Origin: Planctomycetaceae bacterium
GTDB lineage: Bacteria; Planctomycetota; Planctomycetia; Planctomycetales; Planctomycetaceae
DNA length: 52,705 nt
Assembly (NCBI GenBank): GCA_015485495.1
Contig: WFTL01000112.1
Coordinates: 1 to 52,705 of the forward strand
Direction of reading: 5' to 3'
Shown here: in pieces, positions 9,528-18,442 of the stretch
Layout: each line of letters opens with the position of its first letter
Numbering within the stretch: the stretch's first letter is position 1
Program-made: the position numbers and the translations under genes
Notes under the pieces: generated by a model
Databases searched by the model: none
Told to the model about the DNA's origin: nothing
Seen by the model: the letters and a program-made list of their open reading frames with translations, nothing else

Positions 9528-10733
9528 TCACACGGCCGACCGTTCCGCCGTTCGTTCGGCAGCCTGGCGGATCCGTTCGGCCGTCTGCGGACTCAGCCGG
9601 CAGTACGCATCCACCACCTTCTGCATGCGCTGATCGAATGAAAACCGTTCTTCAACCGTTCGCCGCGCGGCCACAGCCAGCCGACGACGCAGCTTTTCAG
9701 ACTGTACGCAGCGCCGAATGCCGGCGGCCAGGGCCGGGATGTCATCCGGAGGCACCACCAGCCCGTTGTGCCCGTCCTGCACAAGACGGGGAATTCCGTT
9801 GCACGCAGTCGTCACCACAGCCCGCCCGGATGCCATCGCCTCCAGCACCACATTCGGCAGCCCTTCCCGCAGACTGCTGAGCACGTAGATATCGGCGGCG
9901 CGGTAAAGCCGGCGAGGATCCGGCAGATACCCCGTCAGTCGAACCCGGTGCTGAAGTTCGAGCCGTTCGATCTGGTCCTGCAGAACCGGCTTCAGATGTC
10001 CTTCCCCGGCGATGGCCAGTCCGATGTCACAGCCTTCGGAAACCAGAAAGCTGACCGCATCGATCAGCCTGTCGAACCCCTTCTCTTCCGACAGTCGCCC
10101 CACGGCCGCCAGAACAACCTGCTGAGGCCGGAAACCGAGAGACCGTTTTTCTTCGGCGGTCGGTTCGGACGGATCGTAATCGGTGTGCACGATGGCGTTG
10201 TCGATCAGCGTCAGCCGGTCTTCGGAAATCCCGGCTTCCCGACATCGCTGCATGAGATCTTCGGAAACACACAGCACGCGCCGGTAGCGTTTCATGCAGA
10301 AGCGGTCGATGCGGTAATACATCGGTGTCCGCGACGTGAAATGCACCCACCCATGAGCGGTGGTGATCAGTTTCATGCGATGAAACAGGCGGACCAGAAG
10401 TCCCAGCGCATTGCTTTTGTAATCGTGACCATGCCAGATCGTCACGCCGCGTTCCCGGCACAGCTGCACAGCCCGGCGGACGACGTTCAGATCGAGCGGT
10501 CCGCGGTCGTCGACACCGATGATGTCCGCTCCGGCAGCCGCCGCCCGGGATTCCAGCGACGCGAATCCGGGATCGCCCGGCGGTTTCATGAACATGCAGG
10601 CCGAATCGATTCCCCACTGCTTCAGAAACCGGGGAGAATTCAGAATCGTCTTTTCCGGGCCGCCGCCGGTGCCGGTCACCACACGGGTGTGCAGAACGAA
10701 CGGCCGATGTTCAGATGGATACACTGTCATCAC
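9528..10733 (-). CDS. GT4-family glycosyltransferase
   Basis: This 401-residue enzyme has the two-Rossmann GT-B layout. The N-terminal acceptor domain contains the Gly-rich segment GTGGGPEKTI. The C-terminal donor domain contains VLAAVGRLSEEKGFDRLI and the GT4 motif SLREGLPNVVLEAMASG, in which the two Glu residues form the E-x7-E element. It should transfer a sugar from a nucleotide donor on the cytosolic face of the membrane; donor and acceptor cannot be assigned. Its ATG overlaps the stop of the upstream glycosyltransferase by four bases (ATGA), and GGAGG lies about ten bases upstream, so the two are translationally coupled. Confidence 0.9.
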   Translation of the reverse strand: MMTVYPSEHRPFVLHTRVVTGTGGGPEKTILNSPRFLKQWGIDSACMFMKPPGDPGFASLESRAAAAGADIIGVDDRGPLDLNVVRRAVQLCRERGVTIWHGHDYKSNALGLLVRLFHRMKLITTAHGWVHFTSRTPMYYRIDRFCMKRYRRVLCVSEDLMQRCREAGISEDRLTLIDNAIVHTDYDPSEPTAEEKRSLGFRPQQVVLAAVGRLSEEKGFDRLIDAVSFLVSEGCDIGLAIAGEGHLKPVLQDQIERLELQHRVRLTGYLPDPRRLYRAADIYVLSSLREGLPNVVLEAMASGRAVVTTACNGIPRLVQDGHNGLVVPPDDIPALAAGIRRCVQSEKLRRRLAVAARRTVEERFSFDQRMQKVVDAYCRLSPQTAERIRQAAERTAERSAV

Positions 10734-11944
10734 CAGGACGCCTCCGAAGGTTTCCGGTTCCGCCCATCCACCACCCCGGTCATCTGCTCATAGATTTCCG
10801 CATACGTTCTCAGCATCTGCTGCAGGCTGAACCGGCGTTCGGCCGTGATTCTCCCGGCCCGCCCCATGAGGTGTCCCCGTTCGGGAACCAGGGCCAGTTC
10901 CACCAGGCGAGACGCCACAGCCCGATCGTTCCGCGGTTCGCACAGAAACCCGGTGACCCCGTGTTCGACCATTTCCGGAAGTCCTCCCACACGAGTGGCC
11001 ACCACGGGCCGTGCGGCCGCCATGGCTTCGATGACCGTCAGCGGGATGCCTTCGCTGATGCTGGTCAGCAGAAACACGTCGGCCGCTTCCAGCAGACGAG
11101 GCACGTCAGTGCGTGTTCCGACCAGCCGCACATGTTCGTGCAGGTTCCGTTCGGCCACGGTCTGTTCGATCGCCGTCCGTTCGTCGCCATCGCCCACTAT
11201 GAGCAGCCGGATGCGGGGCTGTTCGCGGCGGGCCCGGTCGACAGCCCGCAAAGCGGTCTGGTGATCCTTCAGCGCGTGCAGTCGGGCAACCTGCACCACA
11301 ACGAAATCGTCCTGCTGGAAACCACATTCCGCCCGGACCGATACCCGGGTGTCGCTGGACATCGTCCCGGAATGCTCCAGATCCATCCCGTTGTAAACGA
11401 CTTCCACGCGACCGGCCGGCAGCCCTTCGTTGTCAATCAGAGCCTGCCGCACCGCTTCCCCGCAGCCGACCAGCCGATCCTGAGGTTTCAGCAGCAGCCG
11501 GTTGACGATTTTTCGTTTCAGACTCGGCAGATCCGGCACATGACGTCCGTGTTCGGTCAGCAGAACGGGCACCTGCCCGGACAGACCGCGACTGAGCATC
11601 GCCTGAAGAAACGGCGTGTACTGGTGCGCGTGCAGCAGCGACACATGATGCTGCCGCACCAGATGCCGCAGTCGCCGCGCGCAGGCCAGATCGATGCCCG
11701 GCCCCCGATGCAGATGTTCCACCGTGAAACCGTCCTGCCGCAGCCGTTCGCCGATCTGCCCGACAGCATCCAGAACGGCCACCAGACATCGGAACCGACC
11801 GGAAAGGTGACGCACCATCCGATCGACCAGAACTTCCGCTCCTCCCACATCGAGCGCATGGATCACGTGACAGACTGTCGGACGACAGGCCGGCCGGTCG
11901 GCAGACGGGAGCACAGCAGTGTCAGCAGGACTGGCAGTGGTCAT
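10730..11944 (-). CDS. GT4-family glycosyltransferase
   Basis: The product is about 404 residues with a GT-B fold. It begins the catalytic part with CHVIHALDVGGAEVLVDRM, a common opening of GT4 enzymes in exopolysaccharide loci. The donor-binding half includes VVQVARLHALKDHQTALRA, then SISEGIPLTVIEAMAAARPVV with the paired Glu motif. The start is uncertain: ATG at 11944 is chosen, but GTG at 11977 would add 11 residues, and neither has a good ribosome site. It lies about 80 bases downstream of the lyase-like gene and overlaps the next glycosyltransferase by four bases. A cytosolic role in assembly of a repeating unit is inferred from context. Confidence 0.88.
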   Translation of the reverse strand: MTTASPADTAVLPSADRPACRPTVCHVIHALDVGGAEVLVDRMVRHLSGRFRCLVAVLDAVGQIGERLRQDGFTVEHLHRGPGIDLACARRLRHLVRQHHVSLLHAHQYTPFLQAMLSRGLSGQVPVLLTEHGRHVPDLPSLKRKIVNRLLLKPQDRLVGCGEAVRQALIDNEGLPAGRVEVVYNGMDLEHSGTMSSDTRVSVRAECGFQQDDFVVVQVARLHALKDHQTALRAVDRARREQPRIRLLIVGDGDERTAIEQTVAERNLHEHVRLVGTRTDVPRLLEAADVFLLTSISEGIPLTVIEAMAAARPVVATRVGGLPEMVEHGVTGFLCEPRNDRAVASRLVELALVPERGHLMGRAGRITAERRFSLQQMLRTYAEIYEQMTGVVDGRNRKPSEASW

Positions 11945-12026
11945 GACCACATCGACATCCGAAAAAACAGAAGGCACGATTGTTCGACTCGGAAACGCTG
12001 TTTTCCTGTGAGCTGCCTCAGACGAA

Positions 12027-14654
12027 TCACAGACGGCGTTTCAAAGCATCCATCGCCCGCCGCCACCGGCTCACCTGCAGCAGACGCAGCAGAACAGCCG
12101 GCAGCCGCCGTGGTGATTTCAGCATTCGTTTCACACGCGTTTTCTGCGGGACGAACATGGTCCATTCTGTTCCACAGAATGGTTCTTCGGCCGGTCTGGC
12201 ACGGTCATAACGGTGGCACCGGTGAAACACATCGCGTAAACCCTCCGTCATCACGATGGAAAAACACCGGGCTGTCAGATGCCGGTCTCCGAACCCGTAC
12301 AGGTCGGTCCATGCCGCATCATTCAGTTCATCCGCGCGGGCACGCATGCGGACCGCCAGGTTTTCATCGTCGCAGCACGATGCCGCAATGCGCAGCACGT
12401 TCGCCTTCCGAAACTCCTGTGCCGCCCAGGCCTCGGTCACGAATTCCAGCCCTTCCGGATGCCGCAGGGTCGGCCGCTCGTGTTCCAGCATCCAGCGTCC
12501 GTAGTGCTGCAGTGTGCGCCGCACGTAGTCGTACAGAGGACCGCGACGGTCGGCTTCGTCCATTTTCTTCAGATAGCGCCCCAGAGCCGTCAGACACACC
12601 GTGTAGGACCAGCGGTATTCGGCATTCAGCAGGTCCAGAGCGGAAAGATCCTGATGCGGATGCACCACGCGCTGAATGAGCTGCTCCGCCCCGTCCAGAT
12701 ATTTCTGTTCCCGTGTCAGATCCCAGGCATCCAGCAGGGCGTTGATGGAGTTTCCGGACCCGCGGCCAGGACCGTGGTAATCATCGGTGACAGTCGCCGA
12801 GGCCGCTCCGGTCGGACCGTCATCCAGCAGTGCAAACACCGTCCGGCTGCCGTCGTCCATGGCCAGGACCCAGTCAGCCAGTGAACGGACCGATGCGGCC
12901 GCTTCCGGATTTCCCGTCAGGTAATAGTAGGTCAGCAGTCCCGTCGTGTAGTTGTGTTCATTGCCAGGTCCGCCGCCATACACCCGGCCGGCGGCATTGA
13001 CACGCGAATAGGTGCGGTGCGTGGCCGTCCCGGCATCCAGATAATGGTCGGTGTGCCAGAACAGACCGCCGTTGAAAGCCGCCCGATCGTCCTGAGTGTG
13101 ATAGATATCGATGTCCATCACATGTCGGGCCAGCGGATCGTAAAGCTGCCGCCATGCAGGGTCTCCGGACACGAACTGATTGACGATGCCGCCGTAGATC
13201 AGATCGAACTGATTGTTGTAATGGGAAATGATCGTGCCGGAACCCTGATAGTGCGTCTGTTCATGGTCGGCATGCACGTCTCCGAAATTCCGCCATCCGT
13301 ACTCATCGACCGCATCGCGCCGCGCCGCGATGCTGCGGGGTCCCGACGTCACCTCCTGAATCCATGTTTCGTACCGAACGGTGATCTGCGGATCGCGGAC
13401 GGCCTTCAGATCGCCGGCAAACCAGTCCAGAACCTGGGCGTTCTGCACCCACACAGCCGGCTGCAGAAGAACGGCCGGGTGATACACCCAGTCCAGCCGC
13501 TGCAGATCGGCAGACGGCCGAGTCGAAGACAGCCACACGCGGCCGGTTGTCTGTTCGCCACCCTGCAGTTCGTAATCGGCCGCAGCCGCGGATTCCGGAA
13601 ACACCCCGATCGTGATCGCGTTTTCTCCGGCCGCCACTGAAGACGGAAACTTCTCCCAGAATTCCGGCACAGCGACCATCAGGCCGCCATGATTCCCTTC
13701 CAGGGCCGCCACCGGACTGGCTCGAAGCCCCTGTTCCGAACCGCTTTCCCACAGAACCTGATACCCGCGGTGCAGAACCGTAGAACGTCCGTCCGCTCCC
13801 ACATGATTTCGGCTGTCCCAGGCAGGACCGCCGCTGCCGTACTGAACGATCCGGAACGGTGCGTTCGATGGCTGCTGACGCACATCGGCATCCGGCTGCA
13901 CTTTCCACAGAATCCGTTTTCCGAAGTCGGACCGCAAAACAGCGGTCAGTTCCAGATTCGCAAACCGGAAGGAACCCGGATCTCCCAGATCCCACAGACC
14001 GCCGCGATGCCGGGCTCGCCGTTCATTGCGAAGCCGCGTTTCCACACACAGCAGGCCGGCCGTCGGCCAGGCTTCCAGCCGCACCTGGAAAGACAGCCAT
14101 GGAGCCTGCCTGAAGCGGCCGCTGAATCGATGCACGGACCGGATCGGTCCGGATGTTTCCTCCGTCCATTCCTCCTGCTTCCAGTCCAGTTTCCCTGTTC
14201 GCGCATCCCGCAGTTGAAAGGCAATGCCGATTTCCGAATGAGGCGATGTTCCCCCGTTCATTTCTGCCTGCCGGATGATCAGACCGGATTCACTCTGACG
14301 GATGACCATCTGAGGCGCCGACAAATCCGGCCGGGTTCCGGACACGTCACCGTGGAACCGAACCACCCCGTCCTCACAACCGAGTTCCGGCGGAGCGATC
14401 CAGGAAACCAGGACCCAGCGCACAGACTTGTCGCTCCAGCGACTGAGCACTTCGGCCTGTGCCGGCAGTCGGCGGCCGGCCGCCAGAATCTCCACCGACC
14501 GGAATGTTCCCAGGTGACCTCGGGGCACACACAGTCCGCCGCACACCGGCTGTTCCGCCACAGCCGGCCGCGATGTCCTGAGCTGAAAGGGGACATCTGC
14601 GGTCCGGCTGCCCGCAGACGCCGGTTCCCCGGACGTTGACAGAACGGTTTTCAT
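12027..14654 (-). CDS. Rhamnogalacturonan-lyase-like (PcRGLX/YetA) protein
   Basis: This 875-residue protein opens with a RIFT-barrel-like domain: CVPRGHLGTFRSVEILAAG and EVLSRWSDKSVRWVLVSW match the N-terminal part of exo-rhamnogalacturonan lyase PcRGLX and Bacillus YetA. A central beta-sandwich follows, then from about residue 450 a helical domain with many aromatic and His residues (GGLFWHTDHYLDAG, GPGNEHNYTTGLLTYYYL). No signal peptide is visible at the ATG (14652-14654), which overlaps the stop of the amidotransferase gene by four bases. A longer upstream reading frame exists but runs through that gene. The family suggests cleavage or modification of an acidic glycan; activity is not shown. 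An intracellular location would be unusual for a pectin degrader and fits glycan processing in this locus. Confidence 0.75.
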   Translation of the reverse strand: MKTVLSTSGEPASAGSRTADVPFQLRTSRPAVAEQPVCGGLCVPRGHLGTFRSVEILAAGRRLPAQAEVLSRWSDKSVRWVLVSWIAPPELGCEDGVVRFHGDVSGTRPDLSAPQMVIRQSESGLIIRQAEMNGGTSPHSEIGIAFQLRDARTGKLDWKQEEWTEETSGPIRSVHRFSGRFRQAPWLSFQVRLEAWPTAGLLCVETRLRNERRARHRGGLWDLGDPGSFRFANLELTAVLRSDFGKRILWKVQPDADVRQQPSNAPFRIVQYGSGGPAWDSRNHVGADGRSTVLHRGYQVLWESGSEQGLRASPVAALEGNHGGLMVAVPEFWEKFPSSVAAGENAITIGVFPESAAAADYELQGGEQTTGRVWLSSTRPSADLQRLDWVYHPAVLLQPAVWVQNAQVLDWFAGDLKAVRDPQITVRYETWIQEVTSGPRSIAARRDAVDEYGWRNFGDVHADHEQTHYQGSGTIISHYNNQFDLIYGGIVNQFVSGDPAWRQLYDPLARHVMDIDIYHTQDDRAAFNGGLFWHTDHYLDAGTATHRTYSRVNAAGRVYGGGPGNEHNYTTGLLTYYYLTGNPEAAASVRSLADWVLAMDDGSRTVFALLDDGPTGAASATVTDDYHGPGRGSGNSINALLDAWDLTREQKYLDGAEQLIQRVVHPHQDLSALDLLNAEYRWSYTVCLTALGRYLKKMDEADRRGPLYDYVRRTLQHYGRWMLEHERPTLRHPEGLEFVTEAWAAQEFRKANVLRIAASCCDDENLAVRMRARADELNDAAWTDLYGFGDRHLTARCFSIVMTEGLRDVFHRCHRYDRARPAEEPFCGTEWTMFVPQKTRVKRMLKSPRRLPAVLLRLLQVSRWRRAMDALKRRL

Positions 14655-16591
14655 GACATCACCACTGCTTCGGCCTGCCGGCGGAAAGAAATTCCGGCTT
14701 CTGTCTCCTCTTTCGCCCACGTCTCCAGCCACCGTCCCAGAACCAGCAGAGACCACAGGATCTGCCCGTGCTGACCGGTGCGCCGGCAGTGCTGATCGAA
14801 CAGGCGACCCGCTTCCCGAACGCTGATGCATTCGGCGATGGGATGACCGGGCTGCAGCACGACATCCTGGATCTGCTCCCGAAGCGGTCCTCGCAGCCAT
14901 TCGTCCACCGGCAGTTCGAACCCCTGTTTTCGACGTCGCGCCAGACCGGGCGGCAGACGCGATTCCCAGATGTGCTTCAGAATCCACTTCGTTTGGCCGT
15001 CTCGCACCTTCTGAGACGACGGCATGGACGCTGCCAGTTCCAGCAGAGGCACATCCAGCAGAGGCGGCCGCACTTCCAGACCAAAGGCCATACTGGCCCG
15101 ATCGACCTTCGTGAGAAAATCATCCGGCAGCAGAACTCCGGTGTCCGCAGCCAGCATCCCGCTCAGACAGTCCCGCGCCCCGCTGCGACAGGCCCGTTCC
15201 ACGATGTCTTCCGGACGATGCCCTGACAGGTGCCGCGCCAGATCCGGATGCAGCAGCCGACGACGGACGGTCCGGCGGCACTGAGACACCGTATTGGCGT
15301 AAGCAGCAGCCGGATCGCTGGCGAGATTTTCCAGCAGCGTCCGAACACGCAGCGGACGAGGCAGCCAGTCGGCCTTCGGCCACACAGCCGACAGCGGCCG
15401 CAGGACCCGCCGGCGGAACCACATCGGCAGCATCCGGCGAATGGCCGCTTCCTTCAGGTCATGACGGTACCGGCTGTAGCCTCCGAATGCTTCATCTCCT
15501 CCGTCGCCGGACAGAACAACCTTCACGTGCGACGCGGCCAGACGCGACACGGCCATCGTGGGAATCGCGGACGCATCGGCGAACGGTTCATCGTAGAACC
15601 GCACCAGGTCGTTCAGATCACGAACCGCTTCCGCAGTGACAATCTGTTCCGTGTGCCGCGTTCCGCAGTGAGCGGCTGTCTGAGCAGCATACGGAAGTTC
15701 GCTGTACTGCCGTTCATGAAATCCGATGGAAAATGTCGGCACGGCAGACGGCACCAGACCGGACAGCACCGAAACGATGAGACTGCTGTCCAGTCCTCCA
15801 CTGAGGAAGGCGCCGACGGGAACGTCGGCGACCAGATGACTGCGTACGCTGTCCGTCACGGCCGCTTCGATGCGCTCAGCCCATTCCCGGTCGGAACCTG
15901 GTTCTTCGTGAACGAACGAAAGGCGCCAGTAGCGTTTCGCGGGCGACACGATTCCGTGACGGACCTGCAGCGTGTGGGCGGCCGGAAGGCGCCGGATCTT
16001 TTCGAAAATGCTGCGGGCTCCGGGAATGAACCCGAAGGTCAGATAGTCTTCCACGGCGGCCGGATCGATCGTCCGATCGACACCGGGATGCGCAAGAATC
16101 GCCTTGATTTCGGAACCGAACAGGATCTTTTCGTGATCCTGATAAACGTACAGCGGTTTCTGGCCGACGTGATCCCGGGCCAGCAGAAGCTGCTGCCGCC
16201 GGTCGTCCCAGATGGCAAACGCGAACATGCCGCGCAGGTGCTGCACCAGATCGCTGCCGAATTCTTCGTACAGATGGACGAGCACTTCCGTGTCGGACCG
16301 GGTGCGAAACCGATGGCCGCGGCCTGTGAGCTGATCGCGCAGCTTTCGGTAGTTGTAGATTTCTCCATTGAAGACAACGTGAATGGAATCGTCTTCATTC
16401 GCGATGGGCTGATGACCTCCGGCCACGTCGATGATGGCCAGCCGGCGATGCACCAGTCCGGCCGGTCCACAGCAGACCACCCCTTCTCCGTCCGGGCCCC
16501 GATGCCGGATGGCACGCCCCATCCGCTGCAGCACAGCAGGATCCGCAGGACGCTGGAAATCCCTGTAGACAATTCCGGCGATGCCGCACAT
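14651..16591 (-). CDS. asnB: Asparagine synthase-like amidotransferase (exopolysaccharide type)
   Basis: The 646-residue product starts MCGIAGI; Cys2 is the N-terminal nucleophile of the class II glutaminase domain once Met is removed. Glutaminase motifs include HRRLAIID, NGEIYNYRKLR and RSDTEVLVHLYEEFG. The synthetase half carries the PP-loop SGGLDSS and GDGGDEAFGGYSRYR. It is longer than a housekeeping AsnB and matches amidotransferase 1 of exosortase-associated exopolysaccharide loci. It may amidate a sugar acid or precursor rather than free aspartate, which is inferred from context. It is the first gene of the operon. The upstream in-frame extension is rejected because the conserved MCGIAG must be N-terminal. 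Confidence 0.88.
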   Translation of the reverse strand: MCGIAGIVYRDFQRPADPAVLQRMGRAIRHRGPDGEGVVCCGPAGLVHRRLAIIDVAGGHQPIANEDDSIHVVFNGEIYNYRKLRDQLTGRGHRFRTRSDTEVLVHLYEEFGSDLVQHLRGMFAFAIWDDRRQQLLLARDHVGQKPLYVYQDHEKILFGSEIKAILAHPGVDRTIDPAAVEDYLTFGFIPGARSIFEKIRRLPAAHTLQVRHGIVSPAKRYWRLSFVHEEPGSDREWAERIEAAVTDSVRSHLVADVPVGAFLSGGLDSSLIVSVLSGLVPSAVPTFSIGFHERQYSELPYAAQTAAHCGTRHTEQIVTAEAVRDLNDLVRFYDEPFADASAIPTMAVSRLAASHVKVVLSGDGGDEAFGGYSRYRHDLKEAAIRRMLPMWFRRRVLRPLSAVWPKADWLPRPLRVRTLLENLASDPAAAYANTVSQCRRTVRRRLLHPDLARHLSGHRPEDIVERACRSGARDCLSGMLAADTGVLLPDDFLTKVDRASMAFGLEVRPPLLDVPLLELAASMPSSQKVRDGQTKWILKHIWESRLPPGLARRRKQGFELPVDEWLRGPLREQIQDVVLQPGHPIAECISVREAGRLFDQHCRRTGQHGQILWSLLVLGRWLETWAKEETEAGISFRRQAEAVVMS

Positions 16592-16624
16592 GACCAGGAC
16601 CGCTATGACCGGTGCAAACCTCAT

Positions 16625-16647
16625 GATCCGTCCGGATCGGACGGATC
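16625..16647. repeat. Perfect inverted repeat in the asnB leader
   Basis: GATCCGTCCG (16625-16634), a GAT spacer and CGGACGGATC (16638-16647) form a perfect 10-base inverted repeat. It lies 33 bases upstream of the asnB start and just downstream of a TATAGT box read on the minus strand. It could be an operator or a hairpin in the 5' leader of the exopolysaccharide operon. Confidence 0.6.
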
Positions 16648-16657
16648 CAACCGGGCA

Positions 16658-16663
16658 ACTATA
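16658..16663 (-). promoter_or_regulatory. Candidate -10 box of the exopolysaccharide operon
   Basis: TATAGT on the minus strand matches the sigma-70 -10 consensus at five of six positions. Transcription would start near 16651, placing the inverted repeat at about +4 to +26. No good -35 is seen at the expected distance, so an activator or alternative sigma factor may be involved. Confidence 0.35.
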
Positions 16664-17013
16664 GGTCGCAGAACGCCGTGTTCCGCCGGAATCCGCCTCT
16701 TTCCGGCCGCCGGCACCAGGTGTCCTGTTTTGCCGCCATCGTGGCTTCCGGTGCCGGGCCGTGCTGATCGCCGGGGGGGCGTTCGTTACTTCGTTACTGA
16801 GAATGAAAAGGGTGTCGTGCCGGAATGAGTCTCCGCAGCGCTTGACAAACGCTGCATCCGGCCTGAAACTCAGTGGCAGCGAGTCGGCGTACGGAGGATC
16901 CTTACCTGATCCGGACGGCGCGGCTCGTCCCTCCCCAACTGCCTGCCAGCAGCGTCTGCTCACCCGACTTTCCCACCTTGCAGCAGACGTCCTTCAACAT
17001 GGAGCATGCACTC

Positions 17014-18312
17014 ATGACACGCTTCTGTTCACGCCGCGGCTTTCTTCAGGTTGGCTTCTGTGGCGGAATCGGTCTGAGCCTGCCGGAATTCTTCCGCCTG
17101 CAGTCCGTCCAGGCGGACCTGAAACACTATGAGTCGGTGGAAGGAACGGCGAAATCCGTCATCTTCATCTTTCTGCCTGGCGGCATGGCCCACCAGGAAA
17201 GCTTCGATCCCAAGCCGTACGCTCCGGTCGAATACCGCGGCCCGCTGTCTGCCATCCAGACAAACGTCAGCGGAACAGTGATCAGCCAGATGTGGCAGAA
17301 GACCGCTCAGGTGGCCGACAAACTCGCCATCTGCCGGTCCATGACGCATGGCGAAGCGGCCCATGAACGCGGCACGCACAATATGTTCACGGGATATCGT
17401 CCCAGCCCGGCGCTGACGTTCCCCAGCATGGGCAGCGTGGTCACTCATGAATTCGGCCCGCGGAACAACATTCCGCAGTACATCTGCATACCGAACCAGC
17501 CCAACGAATTCGCCGGCACCGGTTATCTCAGTTCGTCTTACGCCCCGTTCAGTCTGGGAGCCGATCCTGCAGCGAACGGCTTCACGGTCCGCGATCTGAA
17601 ACTGCCGGGCGGAGTGGATTCTCAGCGGTTCGATCGCCGCCGCTCGATTCTCGATCTGGTCAACCAGCAGTTCACCAGCCGCCAGGAAGCGGATGCTCTG
17701 AAAGCGGTGGACACCTTCTACGAACGGGCATACGGCCTGGTCACCTCCCCCCAGGCTCAGGAAGCGTTCGATCTGTCCAAAGAGCCGGATAAGCTGCGGG
17801 ATGAATACGGCCGCAACGCAGCCGGTGCCCGGCTGCTCATGGCGCGCCGCCTGGTGGAAGCAGGAGCACGTTTTGTCACGCTGACCTACGGGGGATGGGA
17901 TCACCACGACAACATCGAGCGCGGGATCAAAGGGCAGGTTCCGGCTCTGGATCAGGCCTTCGCCCGACTCATCCGCGATCTGGACGAACGCGGCCGACTG
18001 GGAGAAACGCTGGTGTGCATCGCCAGCGAGTTCGGCCGGACGCCGAAAATCAACGGCACATCAGGCCGCGACCACTGGCCGAAGGTCTTCAGCGTCGTGC
18101 TGGCCGGCGGAGGCATCAAAGGCGGCATCACTTACGGCACATCCAACGCGACAGCCAGCGAACCGGAAGATGATCCGCTGACGGTCCCGGACTGGGCATC
18201 CACAATTTATCACTGTCTGGGCATTGTTTCCGACAAGGAACTGATGGCTCCGGGAGACCGGCCGATCGAAATCGTCAAAGGGGGCCGGGTCCGTCAGGAA
18301 CTGCTGGCATGA
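17014..18312 (+). CDS. Tat-exported DUF1501 protein
   Basis: The 432-residue product begins MTRFCSRRGFLQVGF. The SRRGFLQ segment (R7, R8) followed by a hydrophobic stretch is a twin-arginine signal. The body is a sulfatase-like DUF1501 domain: IFIFLPGGMAHQESFDPKP near the start, LTYGGWDHHDNIERG in the middle, and CIASEFGRTPKINGTSGRDHWP. The Asp/His-rich motifs are placed as metal ligands in the alkaline-phosphatase-like superfamily. DUF1501 proteins are very abundant in planctomycetes and usually sit next to DUF1549/DUF1553 genes; their reaction is not known. GGAG at 17001-17004 lies nine bases before the chosen ATG, favouring it over the ATG at 16999. It is the first gene of a four-gene exported block. 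Confidence 0.9.
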   Translation: MTRFCSRRGFLQVGFCGGIGLSLPEFFRLQSVQADLKHYESVEGTAKSVIFIFLPGGMAHQESFDPKPYAPVEYRGPLSAIQTNVSGTVISQMWQKTAQVADKLAICRSMTHGEAAHERGTHNMFTGYRPSPALTFPSMGSVVTHEFGPRNNIPQYICIPNQPNEFAGTGYLSSSYAPFSLGADPAANGFTVRDLKLPGGVDSQRFDRRRSILDLVNQQFTSRQEADALKAVDTFYERAYGLVTSPQAQEAFDLSKEPDKLRDEYGRNAAGARLLMARRLVEAGARFVTLTYGGWDHHDNIERGIKGQVPALDQAFARLIRDLDERGRLGETLVCIASEFGRTPKINGTSGRDHWPKVFSVVLAGGGIKGGITYGTSNATASEPEDDPLTVPDWASTIYHCLGIVSDKELMAPGDRPIEIVKGGRVRQELLA

Positions 18313-18442
18313 AGCGGACATCCGGCTGTCGCCTGACTGCCGGACCGTATCAGACCGACCGTCGGAGAACACATCGGACGTGTTCGATCCCGCAAAACAC
18401 GGATGTCTTCGAATCCTGTTTTTCGCGACTGTGAGTTTCCTG

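Larger units (their letters stand above)
16592..17013. other. Divergent intergenic region between asnB and the DUF1501 gene
   Basis: These 422 bases hold the leader and -10 box of the minus-strand operon and, for the plus-strand block, TTGACA at 16842-16847. Seventeen bases later is GAAACT at 16865-16870, a weak -10 match. A transcript from there would have a leader of about 135 bases. The open frames through this stretch look non-coding. Confidence 0.4.

Noticed and set aside
10715-12679. A 654-codon open frame on the plus strand
   Set aside because: It is antisense to two well-supported glycosyltransferase genes, and its product is His/Gln/Pro-rich with no family character, as expected for a GC-rich shadow frame.
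14655-14987. Longer N-terminus for the PcRGLX-like protein
   Set aside because: It would overlap the amidotransferase gene by over 300 bases and adds an Arg/Ser/Ala-rich stretch without family similarity; the ATGA overlap start is better.
15230-16828. A 532-codon open frame on the plus strand
   Set aside because: It lies opposite asnB, whose glutaminase and PP-loop motifs are intact; the antisense product shows no domain.
16592-16963. Longer N-terminus for the AsnB-like amidotransferase
   Set aside because: The nucleophile Cys must follow the initiator Met directly, so the MCGIAG start at 16591 is required.
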